The notes under the pieces are model-generated. The model saw only the letters and a program-made list of their open reading frames with translations. It made no database searches and was not told the DNA's origin. From Cylindrotheca closterium (Eukaryota; Bacillariophyta; Bacillariophyceae; Bacillariales; Bacillariaceae), in NCBI GenBank assembly GCA_933822405.4, contig CAKOGP040001112.1, positions 651,887-715,886 on the forward strand: a stretch of 64,000 nucleotides of DNA. The letters run 5' to 3'. Positions 37,873 through 48,584 of this stretch are shown here, one piece after another; the first letter of the stretch is position 1; every line of letters begins with the position of its first letter. Made by a program: the position numbers and the translations under genes.

Positions 37873-39438
37873 ATGACATCTGAAAACAGTTCTTGCTTCC
37901 TACGGTTCCAGAGAATAAGAATATTCTTCTTGCTCGCATCTTTCACTTTATCGAAAAGTTTTGTCCATCGGTTGCCATCCAATTCCGACTCACGACAAGT
38001 GCAATGGAAACTGAGGTCAGAGCCTTCGACACTTTCCGATGATACAGCAGTCAAAAAGTCTACCGATATTTTAGCGCTAAAGAGACTTGATCAATGTGCA
38101 TCTGGCAGTGCAGCGAAGGCGTTGCTTGAGGATTTTACTGGAGACGGCAGCTTGTACCGCAGCATATCGATACCTGCTGGTGCGTCCGACCGTGGAATTA
38201 GTGATGGCGACCTGGCTATTCAGACGAAGATTCGCAACAAAAAGTATGGAATTTTCGACCTTATTGACCTCAATGGTAATCGAGACGCCGATCGTGCTTC
38301 AGCGGGCGTCTTGGGAGTCTTTCTTGCCAGCAGCTTCTCCGCAATCGCCGCGAACCAAAACCTTCCTGGACCAGAGATTTTTCGGTTTGTTGTGGTATGG
38401 ATTCTATCCTTTGCCCCACTTGCACTTGTCGGCTATGGAATTGCAACTCCTGACAACCTTCAGGCCTTGTTAGTCTCGATTCAACGGGAGTTATTCCCAA
38501 CCTACCGTAAGCGTATGATTCAGCACGAAGCAGGACACTTTTTGATCTCACATTTATTGGGGTTCCCGATCAAAGGATACTCCGTGAATGCTGTCAAAAA
38601 TGCAGTCGAGTTTTATCCATTGAGTGATCGAGATGCTGGAGTGCAGAGAGCCAAACAACTTGGATTTGATAAACCAATCAACGAACGAGTAGAAGACTTT
38701 TTCGAACCACCGTCCGAAGATGTTCCCTACTTTAGTAAGGATGGTAGTGGTGGATCAATCGTGGAAACCCAATCCGTCTTTCGGAATGCCAAAAACTACA
38801 CTGACAACCCATTCCTCCGGCTTTCACCTCGAGACGAGCCCCGAGAATCCTGGCCATTCCGAGGCTTCAACCACCAAACCATTGACCAATTGGCTGCAAT
38901 CAGCGTCGCTGGAGTCTGTGCCGAAATCTTGGCGTTTGGAAATGCGGAAGGAGGTGTGGCAGACTTTAGCCAGTTGCGTCAGATCTTTTCTAGTGCAGAA
39001 CCGGAGCTCACCGAGCGGGAAATGGAAAACAGAATACGCTACGCGGTTGGTTACACCATGACGCAGCTACGACTCCACCTTGGTGCGTTGGATAGCCTCG
39101 CGGAGGTCATGGCAAGAGATGGCACTGTGTCCGAATGCGTCGCAGCAATTGAAACCTGCGAAAACGTCAGTGGCGCCGATGCCATTTTTGGCGACTATGA
39201 ACTTCGGAGAAGAAAGGAATTCAAGAATCTTGGCGCAGGAATTATCGAGAAACTCTTTCTCGGTGAGAAGAACGCAGATACCGAAGAAGACCGCCTAATT
39301 GAGGGAAAGGGTGGTGGCTATCGCAAAACCAAAGAGCCCTTGATCAAAATTACCGGAGACGATCCACTCTACATTGCACTAGGGATATCTTGCCTATTTG
39401 TGGCATGGGCCACAAATGGAGGTCTTTCCTTGCATTAG
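37873..39438 (+). CDS. plastid M41/FtsH-like metalloprotease without AAA domain
   Basis: A 521-aa protein. The ATG at 37873 was chosen over 37831 because it places a signal peptide (IRIFFLLASFTLSKS then FVHRLP) with Phe at the cleavage site, as in diatom plastid precursors. Two hydrophobic segments lie at ~130-190. The zinc motif H218-E-A-G-H222 in QHEAGHFLISHLLGFPIKGY is the M41 signature, and IDQLAAISVAGVCAEILAFG contains the later M41-type helix and possible third ligand region. There is no Walker A/B or AAA module. Plants have comparable AAA-free, FtsH-like plastid proteins. Another hydrophobic segment closes the C-terminus. Confidence 0.78.
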   Translation: MTSENSSCFLRFQRIRIFFLLASFTLSKSFVHRLPSNSDSRQVQWKLRSEPSTLSDDTAVKKSTDILALKRLDQCASGSAAKALLEDFTGDGSLYRSISIPAGASDRGISDGDLAIQTKIRNKKYGIFDLIDLNGNRDADRASAGVLGVFLASSFSAIAANQNLPGPEIFRFVVVWILSFAPLALVGYGIATPDNLQALLVSIQRELFPTYRKRMIQHEAGHFLISHLLGFPIKGYSVNAVKNAVEFYPLSDRDAGVQRAKQLGFDKPINERVEDFFEPPSEDVPYFSKDGSGGSIVETQSVFRNAKNYTDNPFLRLSPRDEPRESWPFRGFNHQTIDQLAAISVAGVCAEILAFGNAEGGVADFSQLRQIFSSAEPELTEREMENRIRYAVGYTMTQLRLHLGALDSLAEVMARDGTVSECVAAIETCENVSGADAIFGDYELRRRKEFKNLGAGIIEKLFLGEKNADTEEDRLIEGKGGGYRKTKEPLIKITGDDPLYIALGISCLFVAWATNGGLSLH

Positions 39439-39564
39439 TTCTGAGCTTAGATTCGATCAAGTTTTTCAGGTTTTAGACATGTTCTAATGTCAACTACGTG
39501 CTCCTTGGCTTACAAATTGTACACTGCAGTACTATGGGCATCTATTGTCGTCAACGTGAGACAC

Positions 39565-42024
39565 TTAGTCTTGGATGATCTTCAAGACTTTGTTGGATCG
39601 AGACTTTTGGAAGTGACCTTGGACAACTTCCCATTCGTTGCCATTTTTGGCGAACTCGTTGTCGTGCTTCTTCAGCAAGAGTGCTTTCCAGCAGCGTTCA
39701 CTCTGACGACCGAGTATCTGATTTTCAACTGCATCCTTCGTGGCGCTCTTGATGTGTGGGAGAGATCGATTCTGGCATACTTGATACCCCGATGCCAGGC
39801 GCTTGAAAATAACAAGTCGACTTGTACCATCCGTCCGAGGAGCAAGATCGTCCAAGGATGAGAATAAATTCTTCTTGACTCGAGGTGCATCGTCAATCTC
39901 TCCGACCTGTTCTTCGAACTTGTTGACCTGCGCAACGAAAGATTCCCACAGTGGCTGAATGGCAGATCCCTTGATCGCTTCGGACCCTGCATCGTCATCC
40001 ATGATGGCTCCCGAATCCACAATCGGAATGTATTCCGCTTCGACAGAAGGAACACAGGTATCCTCGTCGACATTCTGGCGTCCAAAACATACGGGCCAGC
40101 TCCATTTGATCCAGTCTTTCTTGTGGATATGAAAGGTATCGCGAAGATCTTCCTTTTCCTTGGTGAGTTTCTTCATGACTGCAAAGCGTTGCTTCAAGGC
40201 GGAGAGCCGTTCCGCCTTGACCGTATCGAATCGGTGTTGGAGGATTCTTGTGGCAAGATCAAAGGGATCCTTCTCAAAGGGACGAATCATGACAAAGCAT
40301 TCTTGTTTATCAAAGATTGAAAGCTTGTCCCTGTTGTTTTCGCGAGCTCCAGAACTCTTTTTCCAACGATAGCGCTTGGCCTGCTGGGGTGTGCATTCGG
40401 AGACATCCTCTTTGGGAATGTTGAAGTAAAGTGCTACACCTCTCACGGAAGGATCCGAATCAGGACCAAAGGCGAGTTCTCTGAGGAATGGAAAGTAAGC
40501 AAGAATGCAAAAGAGGTGAATCTTTATCCGACTGGATTCGAAAGGATTGCAAGAGCCAACGTACCGAACCAGAATGTGTCCCGAGTGCTCAGCCTTGTAC
40601 TTGTTCAATGGTATAGGAAGTGCCGTGCCCGATTTCTCCAACCGAAAGGCCCTCTTTTGTAGCACCATGCAAAGAGTACCACGAATAAAATGCTGTGGAC
40701 GATACTTGTACATCCAACCCGCCTCTCCTCGCATTTGCAGTGCCATGGATAGCTTGTGAATTTCGGAAAGGTTGTTGCGCCGACGCTTGTTGCTACTGGT
40801 ATTGTTGCAGATCAATTTGTAGAGATCTGCAAAATCGTCCAATTCAATGGAAAACTGATCCCCAAAGGGATTCCCATATTGAATGGAGTGCAAGCGCTTT
40901 TGGTGCAAGCCATCGACATTGATGTCCGTGGACATGCTGTTGCCTTGGGTTTCCGTGTGTGGGAGCCAAGAAGAGACAGTGCCAGTAGTGCGAGGATCGT
41001 GAATGCTACCACAACGTCTTCCAAATGGACTGGACAAGAGAAAACAATAGCACATAATGAAAATAATTGTAGTTAGATGATGATTGATTCCAATAGCAAA
41101 ATAGTAACGATTGTGTCTTTGAAAGAATACTTACCAAGATCCAGTGGCAACGTAGGTCCAGCAAGGCTTGGTGCGATAGGTTTCGGCATCTTCAATGAGT
41201 CCGGCACGTTGCATGTCCATCAATCGGGTCAATTGGAGCTCTTCTTCTCCATGAGCATAGGTGCACTTTTCCCCAAATGGACAATCGTTGCCTCTGCGGT
41301 GATGCATGCAAAGTTCCGTTTTGATGCGTTGTTTGCGATTGGGGTCGTCCATGGCACTTCCGACACTGGAGGCCGAATTGGGTGCTCGACGCTGCTTGGT
41401 GGGACTTCGACGAGGAGTGGAAAAGCCAGGAGGATTGGCATTGGCATTGTTACTGTTGTTACTGTTGTTACTGTTGTTGTTGTATTCATAATTGGACGTG
41501 CTGTTGTGATGACTGGTAGGGGTGGACGCTCGAGATCCGTGGCGACTGTTTGCGTGAAGAGTAGATAGATAAGCTGGTGGTGGTGACATTGGCTGGCAGT
41601 AGGGCACTGCGTCGGGGCTCAAGGTAGTAATTGGAATAAAGTATGGATTGTTTTGGGTAGTGCTGCTGTATACCGAAATATCCACTTCAGTAGGAGTCGC
41701 AGTCATTGGTGCCGTAGTTGCTGTCATCATGGATGGTGCCGGAGAATAGAAAGCCGATGGTGAATGGGGAAAGCTGGTTGGAGATCGAACGTAGCGTTCC
41801 TCCCAGCTCTCGACAGACTCATTCCATCCTTTGGGATACCGAGACGATGGCTTGGAAGGACCCTTGCGATGCAATCTCAGGTCATTGTAGTTGAGTGTTG
41901 TTTCGTCAAAGTTACTTTGGCCTTCTGGAACTTGAAACAGAGGCGGAGGAGGAAGACCTGCCGCGTCTCTGCCACCAGCAGTACGAAACACACGCTTGCG
42001 GGGAGAGGGTGTACGTGGGTTCAT
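39565..42024 (-). CDS. tandem CCCH zinc-finger protein
   Basis: Two exons, 42024-41135 and 41029-39565, giving 784 aa. The first ATG in frame is at 42024. The fingers are C-x8-C-x5-C-x3-H: C239, C248, C254, H258 and C288, C297, C303, H307. C297 is split by the intron, and splicing restores it exactly, which confirms the junction. The fingers are preceded by RIKTELC and YRTKPC, the leads typical of tristetraprolin-type RNA-binding tandem fingers. The N-terminus is Pro/Ser-rich with an Asn-Ser repeat. The ~480-residue C-terminus is globular but unrecognised. A role in mRNA turnover or translation is inferred. Confidence 0.85.
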
Positions 42025-42610
42025 GATACTCTGTTCAATTGATACAGAAGAGAGATTGCAGGAACGAAGGATATCGACATTCAATTCTCCTCTTGCGCCC
42101 AGGAAGTGAAGTTGCAGTTGCAGTGCAAGAACACAAATTGTGAATGAACAATGTCGGCAAACCAAAATTCTAAAATTCTACTTATGGACAAAATCTTTAC
42201 GGTGCATAAACATTGGAATTACATATGGTTTGAAAGTTTGGCCCGCAGAAAAAGCAGATGGACCCATGCTGGAGAATTGCAACGAACGAGCTTTTTCTCG
42301 CGTCCAAGACTGGAAATATATCATCATCAAAAAAAGATGGACTGGATGTGCCCTTCGTCCGATCTGAATCACGCTCCAACGAGCGAGACAAGGAGGATGT
42401 AATGGTTTTAATTTTCATCAGGACCCTGTTTGTATCAACTTGCTAAACATAATCAATGAAATTAACTATTTGGTTTACCAATACAACATGCAAATTACTG
42501 TAGTCTATTCGGCTCGTACATGTGCGTGCACCTCTGTTGCTAATGGAAGAGAGGTAGAAAAAGCCCTTTTCATACATTGAAGTGTATCGAAAGTCTCAAA
42601 CTCCATTAAA
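42025..42610. other. intergenic region
   Basis: 586 bp between two minus-strand genes. No gene, RNA or strong repeat is supported. Confidence 0.5.
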
Positions 42611-44101
42611 CTATTCTTTCTTGCCCTTCTTCTTCTTCTTCCCTTCGCCTTTCTTTTTCGTGTCCTTCTTCTTGTCTCCCTTGCCTTGAACTCGATCAGC
42701 TACCAATTGGGCGATACTCAAAAAGATCAAAAATGGTATGAAGACACAAGCCTTGTCAAAGTACACAGGACCGTCTTCCATGCCAAACTTTTCTACCATA
42801 AAGTCGTGGAATGCTGACACGAATCCTGGGAGCTTTCCTCCAAATGGCAGTGCAAGGATTGGGAGGGCAATGCGTCGGGCATTCGAAACAGGGGTGGTGA
42901 AGATGAACTTTCGTGCCACATAGGCGGGTCCTTCAGTACCTGCCATCATGGCATGCACAGAACTGAGATCCATATTATGCTTGTTGTCAGTATTGTGGTG
43001 GACAATAGCCATTCCCTTTGTGGGGGTGATTTCCACTGGCTCCTTGGCGGAAGGAAACACAACGGAACCTCCATTGTCTGTCAAAAAGACAGTAATGGTA
43101 GCCATGGGGATCAAGTAAGGGTGTGTATCGTAGTGTGCCTTCCAATGCACTCCAGCATCCAGTCTATCAATTACAAAGTCACTGTGGTGCGCTGCTGGAA
43201 AGCCAGTCACCTGTTCGATTCGTTCTTCCACTGCCTTTCGTGCAGGCGATTGCAACATTCCTTGCCACACAACTGTTCGTTGCACGTTTTCAAAGTTCTC
43301 CTTGTCATTGCTGAATTGTAGAATGTCGTCCGTAATTGGACTTAACTTCGACTTGGCAGATTGCAACAAACTATCTGCTTCTTCGTCCGTCATGAGGTTG
43401 TGAATGAGGTACAGCGTAGGATCGGTTGGCTCGACATCTTCAAAGAAGGGACGATCGCCTCCGGCATATAACCTGACTCTATCGGGCATTCCATTATTCA
43501 CAATATCCTCTTTCGCCATATTTGCGGTTACCGTCGCTGTAGTCAGAACATTGGCGGAATTCAGTGAAATCATGACTACGGGGATATCGATATCCTCGGC
43601 ATCCTCGCCGTCCATCACTTCGAGGCGGTAAATGTCATCCGGTCTCTTTTCATCGATATTGACTACCAAAAGTGCAGCTGCGCCACTTAACTTGGCAACT
43701 TTGGCCATGCCAACTGCAGAAAGTCCGCCGTTGTCGGTCATCACGACCATATTTCCGCGGACATCATCAGCATTGTCGAGTTCTTGAATTGGGAGATTTC
43801 CTTCTTCATCCTCCTCCCTGTTGCCGACTCCATTGAGAGGTGATGCAAGAATTGGCATACATTCAACTTCTAACAAGGCGGCCTCAGTCGTCTGTGGTCC
43901 AAATTGTGCTACGGAGGCGTCAAGGGCCGAAATGATGGCCGAGTGTCCCCATTCCAGTACGGCGGCTTCTTCCTCGGTTCGTTGTGGATATACAATGTAA
44001 TCCAAGTCATGAAGATTTTTGTTGTCTACGGCACCTCTCGCTAAGGACAGAAGGGCCAGGATGCAAATACAGCACAGGGATAATCTATGCGTAAGAGTCA
44101 T
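42611..44101 (-). CDS. PA-domain prolyl-4-hydroxylase-like 2OG-Fe(II) oxygenase, ER type I membrane protein
   Basis: A 496-aa protein from the ATG at 44101, which starts a clean signal peptide (HRLSLCCICILALLSLARG). An ATG at 44200 would add 33 residues before it. Residues ~75-205 resemble a protease-associated (PA) domain. Residues ~225-402 are a P4H-type oxygenase with iron ligands H323 and D325 (HYDTHP) and H383, and the 2-oxoglutarate-binding K398. A membrane segment at ~455-475 is followed by a Lys-rich tail ending KGKKE, a KxKxx-type ER retrieval signal. This suggests an ER-lumenal prolyl hydroxylase, perhaps for cell-wall or secreted glycoproteins; the substrate is inferred. Confidence 0.82.
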   Translation of the reverse strand: MTLTHRLSLCCICILALLSLARGAVDNKNLHDLDYIVYPQRTEEEAAVLEWGHSAIISALDASVAQFGPQTTEAALLEVECMPILASPLNGVGNREEDEEGNLPIQELDNADDVRGNMVVMTDNGGLSAVGMAKVAKLSGAAALLVVNIDEKRPDDIYRLEVMDGEDAEDIDIPVVMISLNSANVLTTATVTANMAKEDIVNNGMPDRVRLYAGGDRPFFEDVEPTDPTLYLIHNLMTDEEADSLLQSAKSKLSPITDDILQFSNDKENFENVQRTVVWQGMLQSPARKAVEERIEQVTGFPAAHHSDFVIDRLDAGVHWKAHYDTHPYLIPMATITVFLTDNGGSVVFPSAKEPVEITPTKGMAIVHHNTDNKHNMDLSSVHAMMAGTEGPAYVARKFIFTTPVSNARRIALPILALPFGGKLPGFVSAFHDFMVEKFGMEDGPVYFDKACVFIPFLIFLSIAQLVADRVQGKGDKKKDTKKKGEGKKKKKGKKE

Positions 44102-44234
44102 GACGGATTGACTTGGGCTGAGAAGTGTTGCGGCGCTTGTTGCTTTGTGATGTGTGATCTTTATTGATGGGTTATGGCGACACGTGGAACGTACTGACAT
44201 AGCTGTAAATCGATGGTGGTGTCTCTCTAGAGCA

Positions 44235-47200
44235 TTACATAAATCTATCCTTTAGCTCTTGCGGTATCTCTTCAAACAATGTCAGGTCCTGTTGGCACTG
44301 GAATTTAATTCCACTGCAGTCATCTTGATCTACTGAACAACAAGTGCACGTATCCAGCTGCAATGCGCCACATTCATTCATCGTGGAGTCGGTGGAAAAA
44401 TCCAGTTGACACTCATTACTCCCAATGAGGGTACCAGCGAGGCCCGTTTTGGTAATGTCAAAACATTCTAGTAGGCTAAGTTAGTTTCACACTACAACAA
44501 AGAACGAGAGAATGTGACAAGATGCAAACGAACTTACCAAGGGATTCCAAGCCGGACAAATCAATGGTTGCATTTCCGCTGAAGGCCGTTTCTGCAAGAT
44601 CAATGATTTCTGGGTAGTAGTTTGTTAGTTTCAAATTTGAGTTTTGTCTTTAATCAATAGACAGCCATCCCAACCGTACCTAGGTTTGAGAGTGTGAAAA
44701 GATCTAGAGGGATACCGCCACTGACTAACAAATGGGAAAGGTGGAGTGATGCTGTGGCCAAAAGTGGTTAGGAAGGATCAAAGGATCAAACTGAACCAGT
44801 CAGTCAAGTCGTCGATAGTTATGCACTTACTCAAATTGGACAAGGAGAACAATTCAACTGGAAGGTCCTCCTCAATGTCTGTTCTAGACAGTGAAAGATA
44901 CTCTATCAGAAAGAAAAAACAAAGTGTTCGTTTAGGATCAGAGTCAGTCACTCTCGCACACAAACATGACCACTCCAGTCGAGACGATGTAGTGTATCCA
45001 CGTACCTAGGTATGCACAGTTTGCAATTTGATGTGGCAATACACCAGTGAAGCTGTTTCCTTCCACAGAAAGCGTCGCTGTCGAATCAATCAATCGAAAA
45101 ATATAGCCTGTGAGCAAGTCATGGGGTCCGGTAATGCGAAAACCGATTTTATCAATACATCTTACCTAAGCGTAAGAGACTTCCAATTTCTGTGGGCAGT
45201 TGGCCCGAGAATGCATTATTGTCCAGAATAAGCATGTCTGCAACAACAACAAAAAAGACAATGAGGGTTAGACATGGCTTCTTCGATATCTCGTATCTCG
45301 CATGCAATGCATACGTACTCAAATTTTGTAGGAGACCAATCTCGCTGACCAGCTCGTCAAAGAAGTCATTGTTTCCGAGATTCAAGTATTCTGATACGAG
45401 CAAAAATGCATGATTCAAATTGAGCAGTTGATGACACATTGGCATACAAACTAAATTCTAGGATTGACTGTACTTACCGAGGTTTGTCAGATTGAAAATC
45501 TCCATGGGAATTGGGCCATTGGCGTCGGTCTGTCGAGTGCTCAGAACTACTAGATTGACAAGCTCTCCAATCTCGGAAGGAAGATTTTGATTACTGGGGG
45601 CTGATCGAGCAACGTCAAGGTACTCCAATGAGCTCAATTGGTTAATGGATGGCGGAGGAAAGGTTTCCATTTTGGGAAGATCCGAGAGGGACAATGTACC
45701 TGTGAAAAAAGAGCAAGGACTCGAGTTAGCAAGGAGATCCAGCTTTCGTAGAGTGGAGATTGCTAACTAGCACCACTTACGTAGCTTGTCTAAACGGCCA
45801 ATACTGTCATACGGAAAGGTTCCAGACAGTTGAAAGTTGTTGCTGAGGTCCAGAGTTGTTAGGCTTGTGAGATTTCCTATTGTGGCTGGCACCGACCCAA
45901 TAAAGTTGACACTCAATTTAAGGGAAGCTGAGAAGGATAAAAGTGGGGTGAGAAATGAGAAAGAAAAAGGACCATTTGAAACTAGCTTGTCACGTACTCA
46001 GATCGGTAAAGAGCCCAATTTCCGATGGTATTGTAAGACTTTGTTCTGTCATGTTTTTAAACATGCTCCAGTCCAGTTCGACTATTTGCTTGGACTCGTT
46101 GCAAGAGATTCCCATCCAATCACATTCGGCAGTATTTGATAGCCACTTGGTTTGCTCGCTCCAGGTATCACCCTTCCAGGAAAGAAATAGAATGGCGAGC
46201 AAATAGCGGTTTTCTGCCACTTGGAAGGGGGATGACGATGCTTTGGACAATTCATCGCTCGCTAACCAGACCGATGCTCGGTGGTGCGCAGAGCACAAGT
46301 CTTCCAACGCATTTTCTGGGCTGGTGTAATCGGGCATTATCTTTTGCACCACATTCTCCATTAGCAGATTGTATTGATCCAAGGTGTCCACATCCATCAT
46401 TTGCACCAACGGATCAATATCACCAAAGTCGGAGCAGTCTTGTATCGGTAGTGAAGATGGTGCCGTAGTGGTGGGCATTGGCATGGACGACGCATTCTCC
46501 TTGGCGGCAATCTCTTCTTCCACTTTCAAAAACAGTCCCAGTACCACACCCAAAATGATTGCGACAATTATAACAAATACGCAAATTGCTCTGGGGACTA
46601 TCGAATCTTTGGGAGTATCTTCTACCAAAGGATCATCTGGAATGAGGGAAACGTCCACGGAATTGCTGTCGATGGATCCATTCCCCCCAAAAGTGACATT
46701 GTGCATTGGTCCAGTTGGTTCCGACAGGGAAAATTCGGCCGAAGCGACGGATGCCACGGCGTCAAAGGGCTCCGCCAAGTCAATGACTGTTTCTTCGAAT
46801 ACATTGTGATTCACGGCTTGTGGCGAGGGCGGCCGATGCCAGGCGGGCAAGTGACCAAAGGCTCGTTCTTGCACCTCGACAGCTCCGACCTGTTGGCCAT
46901 TCGTCAAAGGGGTGTTCTGTTCCTTGCCATTACTGCTGTATTGTTGTCCCTCGCTGTACATGCTCCGAATTGAAGGTTCCCGGGCCGATCGTGGTCCGGG
47001 AGTCTGACTTGAGACACTGTCAATTCGCCGTGGCGTCGATATCGATGGAACGCTGACCAAATTCTCCACCACCACATCGTCTCCGACATGCACCCCACCG
47101 CCGGTTTCATCGGGTATCGTGACGGACTCCTCATTTATTAACGGCACAGCATTTGCAGCGTTCTCTCGAGCAGCCCGCATTTGTGCTTTCAATTCCTCAT

Positions 47201-47363
47201 CTTGTGCAGTGTTCGTTTGGTTGTTTCGTTGTCGTCTTGGAACTCTAGGTTGTCGTGCTCGCCGAGCATTGGTCGTTTGACTGGCAATGCTATCTGCTGT
47301 CTGTGAATGCTCATTGGATTCGGATTGCGATGACTCGTTATTGTTATTGTCTTCCGTCGACAT
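44235..47363 (-). CDS. type II membrane LRR protein, ten exons with one LRR per 72-nt exon
   Basis: Exons: 47363-45998, 45927-45781, 45699-45478, 45390-45319, 45237-45166, 45077-45006, 44902-44831, 44751-44680, 44609-44538 and 44467-44235, giving 799 aa. Every intron is GT-AG and phase 1; exons 4-9 are each exactly 72 nt, one 24-residue LRR such as EYLNLGNNDFFDELVSEIG. The N-terminal ~257 residues are disordered, then a membrane segment (~258-279), then a cysteine-containing cap (CDWMGISCNESKQIVELDWS) and LRRs, so the repeats should lie outside the cytosol. A Cys-rich end (CTCCSVDQDDC) closes the domain. There is no kinase. Likely a surface recognition or adhesion protein. Confidence 0.88.
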
Positions 47364-47604
47364 TATTGTTGTTCTTCCACTGACCTGCGTGGTGATTAAT
47401 GGGTGCAAGATAGCTGCAAGATGGCTGCAAAAGATGCGGGTTACTGATCTTATTTGCACCCATGGTGTTTTTCTGGCACGGAATTTTGCCATTTTTTTCC
47501 CTTTTGACTGTCCGTTTGTCTGTCCGTTCCTATTCGTCACGTCACGCCTTATTTCCACCAATAAACCAAATCCCTCACAAAATTCAAAATCGAAAGAAAA
47601 CACA

Positions 47605-48081
47605 ATGGCAACCTTTGGACTCGGACAACCCATTCAGACGCTGCCACCCAATAGCGAAATTGATTCTTCCACACCCTGGATGGCGGCTTCGGAAGGCAAT
47701 TTACCCCTCCTACAACACTGCATTCAAACCATGGGACTCAATGTCAATGCAGCCGACGAAAACGGTTACACTTTGCTGCACGCGGCCTCCTCCTACAATC
47801 AAATGGGGATTATGCAATTCTTGTTGAGCCAAAATGTCAATGTTCACGCGGTCGATAGTGATGGGGATTCTGCCTTGCATCATGCTGGAACCGCTCAGAC
47901 CACCCAATTCTTGATCCAAGTCGCCAGAACCAATCCTTCGTTGCAGAATGCCGAAGGCAAGACTGCATTGCAAGTCAAAATGGACGAAGTGAATGAAATG
48001 ATGCAAGACGAAGACATTGAAGATGATGATCAAGATTTGGAGAAAGCCAAGGAAATTGTGACCTACCTGTCCAACCTTTGA
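47605..48081 (+). CDS. ankyrin-repeat protein
   Basis: A 158-aa protein. Ankyrin repeats are visible from ~22 to ~125: TPWMAASEGNLPLLQHCI, NGYTLLHAASSYNQMGIMQF and DGDSALHHAGTAQTTQFLI, then EGKTALQVK. The C-terminus is acidic with a final helix. No other domain. Short ankyrin proteins of this kind are usually adaptors. Divergent from the LRR membrane protein with 241 bp between starts. Confidence 0.85.
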   Translation: MATFGLGQPIQTLPPNSEIDSSTPWMAASEGNLPLLQHCIQTMGLNVNAADENGYTLLHAASSYNQMGIMQFLLSQNVNVHAVDSDGDSALHHAGTAQTTQFLIQVARTNPSLQNAEGKTALQVKMDEVNEMMQDEDIEDDDQDLEKAKEIVTYLSNL

Positions 48082-48584
48082 AGTTGAAATTGGCAGTGAA
48101 AGTCACAGATCATGGTGGTTGGGGCGGCGGGTATTAAGAAGAGTCTCACTGGCAGAATACTGAAGAGGATAGATGACACGACCCAACTGTATCATACGCC
48201 AGAATCAAATCAAATGAAATCAAAACATGTGTCTTCTGATTCTAGGCGCAATTCAGAAAGCGTGAAGAGATCCATGGAAATTCAGGAAAGTAGAGTTCTT
48301 GGTGTGCCAGCCACTAACAAGAACAAAATCAGATGCACATTGGACTAGGGCATACTCTTTGCTCCTTTGTCATTCTGCTGAATAGACAATTTATAACCAA
48401 TGGATTCATTTGAATGTATCTTATCATGTAATATGCAATTCTGGTGCCAATAAGCGGAAGGTGTCCGTTGGCTATTTTCATTTGAAACAAACAACTTCGC
48501 GGGACTCAGGACTCGGGACTTATCATCGACCATCAACCCATCACCAAACCACATTTTTGGAACGTCATCATCATACCAGTAGAA
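48082..48584. other. intergenic region
   Basis: 503 bp; a 78-aa open frame at 48112-48348 has no recognisable feature and is not called as a gene. Confidence 0.45.

Noticed and set aside
41077..41568. 163-aa plus-strand frame opposite the CCCH gene
   Set aside because: Antisense to well-supported zinc-finger coding sequence; its VVTVVTV run is the complement of an Asn-Ser repeat.
48112..48348. 78-aa frame after the ankyrin gene
   Set aside because: No domain, close to the 3' end of the upstream gene; probably UTR.
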